Shown here: positions 34,290-41,352 of the stretch, in pieces
Position numbering within the stretch: position 1 is the first letter of the stretch
Layout: every line of letters begins with the position of its first letter
DNA from: Phycisphaerae bacterium
GTDB taxonomy: Bacteria; Planctomycetota; Phycisphaerae; Sedimentisphaerales; Anaerobacaceae
Reading direction: 5' to 3'
Length of the DNA stretch: 64,000 nucleotides
Assembly (NCBI GenBank): GCA_012744475.1
Contig: JAAYBV010000051.1
Span: forward strand, 1 to 64,000
Position numbers and translations under genes: made by a program
Notes under the pieces: model-generated
What the model saw: only the letters and a program-made list of their open reading frames with translations
The model's database searches: none
Told to the model about the DNA's origin: nothing

Positions 34290-35099
34290 TCACTCGGCTT
34301 CCATGCATTCGTAGAGCCGGGTCAGCGCATCGCGTCGAATCTGGCGAATCCGCTCGCGCGTCAGGCCCATCTTCTTGCCGATCTCTTTGAGGGTCAACGG
34401 TCGCCGTCCGCCCAGACCGTAGTGGAGTCGCAGCACATCGGCCTCGCGCGGATCGATCTCGTCGAGCAGTTGTATGGCCTTGATCCTCTCTTCGTGTTCC
34501 ACGAGCGGATCCTCCGGCCGGCCGGCATGCTCATCTTCGAGCGTTGATTCCAGAGCATGACTCTCGTCCTGATCATCGCCGCTCAGGCTGTCGCCCGCTA
34601 CACCCAACACCTCGACGATACGATGGATCACTTTGGCCTTGCGCAGCGGAAGATGCATCAGATTGGCCATCTCCTCGACGGTCAGCCTGCGTCCCATCCG
34701 GCTCTCCGCCTCCGAAGCCGTATAACGCCACTGATTGATCAGAGTGACCATGTACGTCGGGACGTGCACGGGCTGGATGTTCTCCAGCAGGGCGCGTTTG
34801 ATGCCCTGCTTGATCCACCACGCCGCGTATGTGCTGAACCGCGTGCCTCGTTCCGGATCGAAGTAATCCACCGCCTTGATCAGGCCGAGATTGCCCTCTT
34901 CGATCAGATCGCCCAGGCTCATGCCGCGACCGGCGTACTTCTTGGCGATGTTCACCACCAGCCTCAGGTTGCTGCGGACCAGCATCTCGCGGGCCCAGGG
35001 ATCGTTGTCCTGCACAACCTTCGTGCCGAGTTCGTACTCCTCTTCCCAGGTCAACAGCGATGCCTCGTCTATCTCCTTGAGATAGTCCTTCAGTGTCAC
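34290..35099 (-). CDS. Sigma-70 family RNA polymerase sigma factor (short primary/group-2 type)
   Basis: About 269 residues from a GTG at 35099 (TLKDYLKEIDEASLLTWEEE); GGAGGG lies too far upstream to fix the start. Region 2 is clear (NLRLVVNIAKKYAGRGMSLG, LIEEGNLGLIKAVDYFDPER, RGTRFSTYAAWWIKQGIKRA). Region 3 follows (YMVTLINQWRYTASEAESRM), then region 4 with its helix-turn-helix (LTLKEIGKKMGLTRERIRQI). The long region 1.1 of housekeeping RpoD is absent. It directs promoter recognition; whether it is the main or an alternative sigma factor cannot be told from this window. Confidence 0.88.
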   Translation of the reverse strand: MTLKDYLKEIDEASLLTWEEEYELGTKVVQDNDPWAREMLVRSNLRLVVNIAKKYAGRGMSLGDLIEEGNLGLIKAVDYFDPERGTRFSTYAAWWIKQGIKRALLENIQPVHVPTYMVTLINQWRYTASEAESRMGRRLTVEEMANLMHLPLRKAKVIHRIVEVLGVAGDSLSGDDQDESHALESTLEDEHAGRPEDPLVEHEERIKAIQLLDEIDPREADVLRLHYGLGGRRPLTLKEIGKKMGLTRERIRQIRRDALTRLYECMEAE

Positions 35100-35545
35100 A
35101 TCGAATACGATAGCACACCCTCCTGCCCGACTGGGAGTCTCTCGACTCCAGCCATCAAAGGCCAATTCGGTTAGGACCCATCCTCCATCCTGCGTGTCCT
35201 GCCGTCTCCGACCGGCATCATCGTATGGACTCCAACAACAGCCCGGGGAGCCAACTACACCGTCAGTATCGGCCTGCCGAGTCGCCGGGTTTAGCGAACC
35301 ACGGTTGGAACTCCGCGCATATTCTCCGCAACAGGCGTCCGGCGTCGGAATTCCCGACGCAGGGACCCATAAAGGCGATCCCACAAGAGATAGCCGCAAC
35401 AAATCCGGACGTTGCCGGCGAGAGACGGCTGTAGAGGATGCCCTGTCGGGCGGAGGGATGATTGCAGAAAGGGCCTGCCCCATCGCATGGGGCAGGCCCT
35501 GTGTGATGCCTTCGGAGCAGCAGGTGTGCTGCCGTTTTCCGAACG
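35100..35545. other. Intergenic region upstream of the sigma gene
   Basis: About 445 bases between the sigma factor start and the end of the large secreted protein. It contains the terminator-like hairpin at 35471-35499. The rest shows only short overlapping frames. A promoter for the sigma gene should lie here, but no convincing box was found. Confidence 0.5.
35471..35499 (-). terminator. GC-rich hairpin downstream of secreted protein 1
   Basis: Perfect stem GGGCCTGCCCCAT/ATGGGGCAGGCCC with a tiny loop. It lies 47 bases past the stop of the 960-residue protein and is followed on the minus strand by TTTCTGC, a short U run. A Rho-independent-like terminator is the simplest reading; the weak U tract leaves mRNA 3'-end protection possible. 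Confidence 0.65.
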
Positions 35546-38428
35546 CTACTGCGCTGCGGGTCGGCCGTACCCGATGTCGTCGATGTAAACGGTGCCGGTT
35601 CCGCCAGCCTGCGGACTGGTGGCGCTGCCGACGCCGATGACCATCGTCTCGATCCGGCTCAGATTCACGCCGGACAGATCGCTGTACGGAATCGCCCATT
35701 CCTGCCACGTCGGACGGGCAGTGACGGCGGCATCGGGATTCACGACCGTCGCGGTCTTGCCGGCGCTGTCCTCAATCGTCACGTACATCGACTCGGACGA
35801 GTTGCCCTGCGGCTGCGCGACGCCGACTTCGCCCGTCTGCCAGGCGCCCGTGACGTCGCCGCTCGTGGCGACGTTCGAAAACTCCGCTGCCGTGGAGATC
35901 GCCGCGTCGTGGCTGGTCACCGCCAGACCGACGTACACGTTGCCGGCCATCGGAATCTGCACCGCCGGGCTCGCCACGAGGTCGGTCCACGTGCTGCCGT
36001 CGGCCGAATGCTGCGCGGTGAAGACGTTGCCTGTCCGGGTCAGCTTCACCCAGTACGGTGCGGCCACGCCGGCCGCGTCCGTGCTGACACTGGCCTGTTC
36101 GGCCGCCGGACGGCGCTGGAACGCCACGCCATGGTCCGGCGTCACCGCCACGAAGGCGTGCGCCGAACCGGCATCGAGCGTCTCACGGATCATCACACCT
36201 GCCTTGGCCCATTCATTGCTGCGAACCAGGCTGTCGACGCGGACTGTGATCGAGCCATCGCCGCTGAGGCTCTTGTACGCATAGCGGAACTGATCGGTTG
36301 TATTCCAGATGTCTGTGCCGATGGCATTCATGATGACCTGCCCGTCGGCGGTCTCCACGAGGCCGGCAGCAATGCCTCGCACGTACAGCACGAGCGTGTC
36401 GGCGCCGTTGCGCGTCCAGTCCTGGGCGGTCTCGAACTGGCGCTCTGCTTCGGAATAGAACGGCGAGGCGCTGTTGTCGTACTGGAGCGGCATCGACTGC
36501 ACGCCGCTGCGGACAATCGTCCGCTCCGCAAACGGGGCGTCGAGATAGCCGACGGTCGAGCCGGTATTGTTGACCCAGCCGTCCAGCCAGGTGTCGAAGA
36601 TCGTTGTCTTGGCATCGATGTCGTCGTTGTACGTTTCGAATCCGTCGATCCACGCGTACTCCAGCGTGGAGAAGCTCCAGACGTCGCCGGGCCACGCCGG
36701 AGTGGCATCGGCGTCGTTGACCTCCACGATCTGCCAGTAGTAGGTGCGGCCGAACTCCAGATCACCGGGAGTGTAGTCCGCCGCACCAACTGTATCGGCC
36801 AGTGGAAGATCGCCGGAGTCGGTTCCAAGATAGACTTCGTGGCTGGCGGCTTCGCGGCCCGCTCGCCAGCTCAGGCTCGTCGCCGGATCGATGTCCGTGG
36901 CGCCGTCGGCCGGCTGCGGCTCGCGGGGCTGGGCCGGGATGTACATGAAACGAACCTCGCTGAGGCCGTACTGCCCCAGCACACCCCAGCCGCTGTTGAT
37001 GGTCAGACGCACGTACCGGGCCGGAACGCCCCCCAGATCCACGACCGTGTTGGCAGTATACGTAGTCGACGCCGTACCTCTGGCGAGTTGAGCGTCGCCC
37101 AGCGGTGTCCAGTCCGTTCCGTTCTCCGAGTACGTCACAGTGACATCCTTGACGCCGAAACCGAGCACCAGCTCGAACTGGACGTTGTAGTTCCAGACGA
37201 GCATTTCGTGAAGCTTGTAGACGCGATCGAATTCGAACTGGATATAGAGGAGTTCGTCCGCCGGCGGATTAGCCAGCCACATGTCCGTGCTGTTGAGCGA
37301 CGCCTGATCGTCGGCATCAATACCCGATCCATCTACGGTCTTCTGCGGCGTAGCCACCGCGTCGGAGATGCCGTTGCTCGTGGCGACGATGTTCTCAATC
37401 GGGTAGGCAAGCGGCTCGGCGGTGAAACTCCAGACGTTGCCCGGGAACACCGTACGATCGGGAGCGCCGTTGACCTCGTCCACACGCCAGTAGTACGTTT
37501 GACCAAAGTCCAGGCGTTCGATCTCCACGCGTGTGACATCGCGGGCCAACCCCTCGGCCACCAACGTCGTCGGGGCCGCCGCGTCGACATCCTGTCGGGA
37601 TGAGCCGAAGTAGACGGTGTGCGTCGCCGCATATTCGCCGGACGACCATGCCAGATCGGTGGTGACAGGCACGTCCTCCGACCCGTCGGTCGGCAGCGGA
37701 TTCCAGGCCTGCTTCTGCGTGAAGAACTTGTCACCGGCCTGCCCCAGGGCGAAGATATCGCCGGCGCCCAGAGGCGTATCCCAGATGGCTACCGCGGACA
37801 CATTGATCGGAGCATCATCGCGGTCCTGGTTGTTGCCGGCGCAAAACAGTAGGATCACCTCGGCCAGACTGAACCGGCCGTCGACGCCCTGCTGGTTGCC
37901 CTTGAAGATTTCCACGCCGTCGACATAGAGATCCTGCCGAACGCCGTTTTCAACCACGAGCACCATTCGATACCACGTGTCACCCGAGGTGGTGTAGCCG
38001 AACGCGTTCGAGTAGCCGACGGCACCGATGCCGATCGCCCCGGCCGAGTTGATGGTCCAGTCGGAGTCATCGGCGTTGGTCGGATCGATTTGAAACAGAT
38101 CGTTGTACCCGTTGGGCGGATCGGACCGACTGCTAGGCGGGTAGCTGAAGTCGATCAGCAGCGTCCACTGGTTCACCTTAGCGCCGCCGCCGTTGGGACC
38201 GATGCCATGCGTACAAACGTAGTAGCTGCCCTCGCCAATCTGGATCGCGCCGTCGGCGGCGTCAATGCCCGCGACCTTCTGGACCGAGCCGACAAGTTCC
38301 AGGGGCGCTCCGATCGTCGCCCGATTGGGGTCGGGTGGATTGAACTCCCACGCGCCCTTCGGTTCGGGAACCGCCGCCTGCACCTGCAACGCCAGGACGG
38401 CCATCAACAACAACGTGAACCTTTTCAT
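35546..38428 (-). CDS. Large secreted LamG + discoidin multidomain protein, paralogue 1 (960 aa)
   Basis: Start at the ATG at 38428, behind AAGGAGAAAGG. A signal peptide (MKRFTLLLMAVLALQVQAA) is followed by a LamG-like region (~30-215) and a VYFGSSRQDVDAAAP Fn3-like module (~270). Next come an F5/8-type discoidin domain (~340-495; LHEMLVWNYNVQFELVLGFG), a second EVYLGTDSGDLPLAD module and a galactose-binding-like segment starting WIDGFETYNDDID (~590). A DUF1349-like beta-sandwich follows (~700-880; FRYAYKSLSGDGSITVRVDS), and the end is VYIDDIGYGRP. No catalytic site is evident. It probably binds polysaccharide at the cell surface or outside. The C-terminal third is very close to that of the protein at 41353. 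Confidence 0.88.
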   Translation of the reverse strand: MKRFTLLLMAVLALQVQAAVPEPKGAWEFNPPDPNRATIGAPLELVGSVQKVAGIDAADGAIQIGEGSYYVCTHGIGPNGGGAKVNQWTLLIDFSYPPSSRSDPPNGYNDLFQIDPTNADDSDWTINSAGAIGIGAVGYSNAFGYTTSGDTWYRMVLVVENGVRQDLYVDGVEIFKGNQQGVDGRFSLAEVILLFCAGNNQDRDDAPINVSAVAIWDTPLGAGDIFALGQAGDKFFTQKQAWNPLPTDGSEDVPVTTDLAWSSGEYAATHTVYFGSSRQDVDAAAPTTLVAEGLARDVTRVEIERLDFGQTYYWRVDEVNGAPDRTVFPGNVWSFTAEPLAYPIENIVATSNGISDAVATPQKTVDGSGIDADDQASLNSTDMWLANPPADELLYIQFEFDRVYKLHEMLVWNYNVQFELVLGFGVKDVTVTYSENGTDWTPLGDAQLARGTASTTYTANTVVDLGGVPARYVRLTINSGWGVLGQYGLSEVRFMYIPAQPREPQPADGATDIDPATSLSWRAGREAASHEVYLGTDSGDLPLADTVGAADYTPGDLEFGRTYYWQIVEVNDADATPAWPGDVWSFSTLEYAWIDGFETYNDDIDAKTTIFDTWLDGWVNNTGSTVGYLDAPFAERTIVRSGVQSMPLQYDNSASPFYSEAERQFETAQDWTRNGADTLVLYVRGIAAGLVETADGQVIMNAIGTDIWNTTDQFRYAYKSLSGDGSITVRVDSLVRSNEWAKAGVMIRETLDAGSAHAFVAVTPDHGVAFQRRPAAEQASVSTDAAGVAAPYWVKLTRTGNVFTAQHSADGSTWTDLVASPAVQIPMAGNVYVGLAVTSHDAAISTAAEFSNVATSGDVTGAWQTGEVGVAQPQGNSSESMYVTIEDSAGKTATVVNPDAAVTARPTWQEWAIPYSDLSGVNLSRIETMVIGVGSATSPQAGGTGTVYIDDIGYGRPAAQ

Positions 38429-38814
38429 GCCTTTCTCCTTTGCCTTCTGCTGGAATAAGACAACACCCGCTTCAGAATCCGTGTTCCTCCTGAGGCAACC
38501 CGTGCGGACCGTCCCGCGCGCAGTGACAGCCGCCCATACAGCAGGACGCGTCTCGCTGTGTGGTGGTATTGCCAGCCATGTCCGCACCTCCTCAGTGGAC
38601 TCAGGACTTCCCATCTCCGTGGCCCCGCGTGAATGCCCTGGCAGGACCTTTCAGCTACCGTTGTATCATACTTGGCGTCCCGAATTCAAGCATGATTTGC
38701 AGACCGTATTCGCACAACTCTCGCGGCGAGGGCCTGTCCCGAGGTCCATCGGGACAGGCCCCCTTGCACTATCTCCAAGTCCGGCGCGTGCCCTGTCACG
38801 CCGGCGGATGGGTG
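38429..38814. other. Intergenic region between secreted paralogues 1 and 2
   Basis: 386 bases without a gene. It holds the hairpin at 38730-38761 that follows paralogue 2, then the leader of paralogue 1. No other structure was recognised. Confidence 0.5.
38730..38761 (-). terminator. GC-rich hairpin downstream of secreted protein 2
   Basis: Stem GGGCCTGTCCCG/CGGGACAGGCCC with an 8-base loop, about 54 bases beyond the stop of the gene at 38815. It has the same stem core as the hairpin at 41273-41304 and a related one at 35471-35499. No U tract follows on the minus strand, so termination is only probable. Confidence 0.6.
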
Positions 38815-41181
38815 CTATGGAGCGACGGGTCGTCCGTATCCGATGTCGTCGATGTAGACCGTACCGGCACCGCCGGCCGTCGGGCTGGTCTTGCTCCCGA
38901 CACCGATAACCATCTTCTCGATCCGGCTGAGATTTACGCCGCCAAACTCACCCAGCGCGATCTGCCACGCCTGCCACTCGGTCGAGAGGATGGCGTCCGG
39001 GTCCGTCCGGCTGACAGTCGCGGCGTGTCCGCTGCTATCCTCCAGCGTGACGTAAAGCGTCTGCGGCGAGTTCGCCGCAGCGCCCTGGAAATACAACCTC
39101 AGGCTGTCGGCGCCGCGGGCCGTCCAATCCTGCAACGGGTCGAACGTCCGCTCCGCCTCGGAATAGAACGGCGAGGCGCTGTTGTCGTACGCCAGCGGCA
39201 TCGACTGCCGACCGCTGTGTACGATCGTCTGCTCGGCAAACGGCGCATTGAGGTACCCGACCGTCGAACCGGTGTTGTTGACCCAGCCGTCCAGCCACGT
39301 GTCGAAGATCGTCGTCTTGGCGTCGATGTCATCGTTGTACGTTTCAAATCCGTCGATCAACGCGTACTCCTGCGTCGAGAAGCTCCAGATGCCGCCCGCC
39401 CAGGCCGGGATGGTGTCGGCCTCGTTGACCTCCACGATTTGCCAGTAATAGGTGCTTCCGAACACAAGACTTCCCGGCGAGAAACTCGCTTCTTCGGCCG
39501 TACCGGCCAGATCGAGGGACTGGGGGTCGGTCCCTAGGTAGATCTCGTGCGCAACGGCATTTCGGCCGGCGCGCCAGCTCAGGATCGTGTCCGGCGTGAC
39601 CTCCACGGCGCCGTCGGCCGGGTTAGGCTCACGAGCCTGGACCGGAATGGACAGGAAGCGAACCTCACTGAGACCAAACTGACTCAGCATACCCCATCCG
39701 CTGTTGACATTCAGGCGGACGTACCTGGCGGGAACGCCACCGAAGCTGACAATCGTGTTGGCCTTGTAGGTGGTGGTCGCCGTAGCCTTGGCAAACTCGA
39801 CGTCGCCGAGGGTCGCCCAGTCGGTCCCGTTCTCGGAGTACTCGACGCTGACACTCTTGAGTCCAAACCCGAGGATCGGCTCGAACTGGACGTTGTAGTT
39901 CCAGACGAGCATCTCGTGAAGCTTGTACACGCCGTCGAACTCGTACTGGATGTAGAGGGTGGTCCCATCGGCAGGCGGGTCGGCGAGCCACATGTCGGTG
40001 GCCTTGATGGAGGCTTCGTCGTTGTCGCTGATACCGGAGCCGTCCACGGTCCGTTGCGGCGTGGAGATCTCGTCCGACGTTCCGTTGCTGGTGGCGATGA
40101 CGTTCGCGATCGCGTAGCCGACCGGCTCGGTGGCAAAGCTCCAGATCATGCCCTTGTGAATCGCGAAGTCGGGAGCCCCATTGACCTCATCGACGCGCCA
40201 GTAGTAGGTCTGGCCATACGCCAGCGCGCCGGGCGGATCGTAACTGGTCGTCGTCTGTCCCTCGCTGACCAGCACGCCCCGGGGATCGGCTCGCGAGGCA
40301 TCGTTGACGTCGTCGAACACCATGCCGAAATAGACATCATGGTTGACCGCAAACGCGCCTTGCGTCCATGACAGCATCGCGTCGATCGGCACATCCACGG
40401 CGCCGTTTGCCGGACTCGGGTCACGGCTGAGTTCCTTGGCGATGGCGCGCTTGTCCGAGAGAATCAGATATCCGAATCCCAGACTCTGGTCATGTGCTTC
40501 CCGCCCGGTCCAGGTGATCTGGAGTTCCCGGTCCGTGGCTTCGGTGTCGTCGATACAGGGATGGAAACTGATGATGTTCCCCACGGTAAAGTCCAGAGCG
40601 GCGATTCGCGCGTGTTCGAACGCGACTTCGCAGATGTATCCATCCACGGTTCGGGACGAGGCACACTGGACGTAGTCCACCGCGCTCTGGCCGGCGCTGT
40701 CCATGTTGCACCAGTTCCAGGTCTGGTTGTTGGCGTTGAAGCCATACTGGTAATGCTGGGCATGGTCTGACGCGGAGGTGCCCCACTCGGTCGTGCCGAA
40801 GAACACTTCCGCGCAGTCGGCATTCCAAATGTCGCCGTTGGTTTTGCTCATGGACAAGCTGTCGTCCTTGGCCACCAGGGCGACGTAGATATACGTATCA
40901 TCCCAGAGCACATAGAACTTTCCGCTACAGTCCGCCGGGCCGCTCCAACTGGTCTGTCCGGTGTAGACCTGGGTCGACACGTCGAGGACGGCGGGCGTCA
41001 TCGCCGCCAGATTCCAGTCGCTCAGATCTCCGTCGATAGCCTCCGGCGTGCCCCAGAGACAATCGATCACCAGTTCTTCTCCCGTCTCAGGGTGGACCGC
41101 CGGCGGGGCTCCAATCGCCACGCTCATACTCAGCAGAGCCAGTACCCCTACAAAACACCATTTCTTGGCTGACATCTTCAT
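38815..41181 (-). CDS. Large secreted CBM9-like + discoidin multidomain protein, paralogue 2 (788 aa)
   Basis: Start at the ATG at 41181, behind GGGAGGA, with a signal peptide (KWCFVGVLALLSMSVAIG). In place of LamG, residues ~30-245 form a CBM9/DOMON-like carbohydrate-binding domain (PEAIDGDLSDWNLAAM, FYVLWDDTYIYVALVAKDD, GYICEVAFEHARIAALDF). Then come VYFGMVFDDVNDASR (~287), discoidin (~357-510), EIYLGTDPQSLDLAG, and LIDGFETYNDDID (~607). The C-terminus VYIDDIGYGRP is shared with paralogue 1, but the DUF1349-like block is missing. The swap of N-terminal binding modules on a common scaffold suggests different glycan targets. Confidence 0.88.
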   Translation of the reverse strand: MKMSAKKWCFVGVLALLSMSVAIGAPPAVHPETGEELVIDCLWGTPEAIDGDLSDWNLAAMTPAVLDVSTQVYTGQTSWSGPADCSGKFYVLWDDTYIYVALVAKDDSLSMSKTNGDIWNADCAEVFFGTTEWGTSASDHAQHYQYGFNANNQTWNWCNMDSAGQSAVDYVQCASSRTVDGYICEVAFEHARIAALDFTVGNIISFHPCIDDTEATDRELQITWTGREAHDQSLGFGYLILSDKRAIAKELSRDPSPANGAVDVPIDAMLSWTQGAFAVNHDVYFGMVFDDVNDASRADPRGVLVSEGQTTTSYDPPGALAYGQTYYWRVDEVNGAPDFAIHKGMIWSFATEPVGYAIANVIATSNGTSDEISTPQRTVDGSGISDNDEASIKATDMWLADPPADGTTLYIQYEFDGVYKLHEMLVWNYNVQFEPILGFGLKSVSVEYSENGTDWATLGDVEFAKATATTTYKANTIVSFGGVPARYVRLNVNSGWGMLSQFGLSEVRFLSIPVQAREPNPADGAVEVTPDTILSWRAGRNAVAHEIYLGTDPQSLDLAGTAEEASFSPGSLVFGSTYYWQIVEVNEADTIPAWAGGIWSFSTQEYALIDGFETYNDDIDAKTTIFDTWLDGWVNNTGSTVGYLNAPFAEQTIVHSGRQSMPLAYDNSASPFYSEAERTFDPLQDWTARGADSLRLYFQGAAANSPQTLYVTLEDSSGHAATVSRTDPDAILSTEWQAWQIALGEFGGVNLSRIEKMVIGVGSKTSPTAGGAGTVYIDDIGYGRPVAP

Positions 41182-41272
41182 TCCTCCCTCAAGAAAAACA
41201 ATGTTCGTATGAATCGATCACGCAGATGGAATTCATCTATATGTCTCGTTGACAGCGTTGTGGTCGCAACGA

Positions 41273-41304
41273 GGGCCTGTCCCGATGTCCCTCGGGACAG
41301 GCCC
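41273..41304 (-). terminator. GC-rich hairpin downstream of secreted protein 3
   Basis: Stem GGGCCTGTCCCGA/TCGGGACAGGCCC with a short loop, about 50 bases after the stop of the gene at 41353. Its stem sequence is nearly that of the hairpin at 38730. On the minus strand there is no U tract. Confidence 0.6.
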
Positions 41305-41352
41305 CCCTGTAATGCTCCCAAACACGGCACGTCTTCTGCCGTTTCTGAATTG

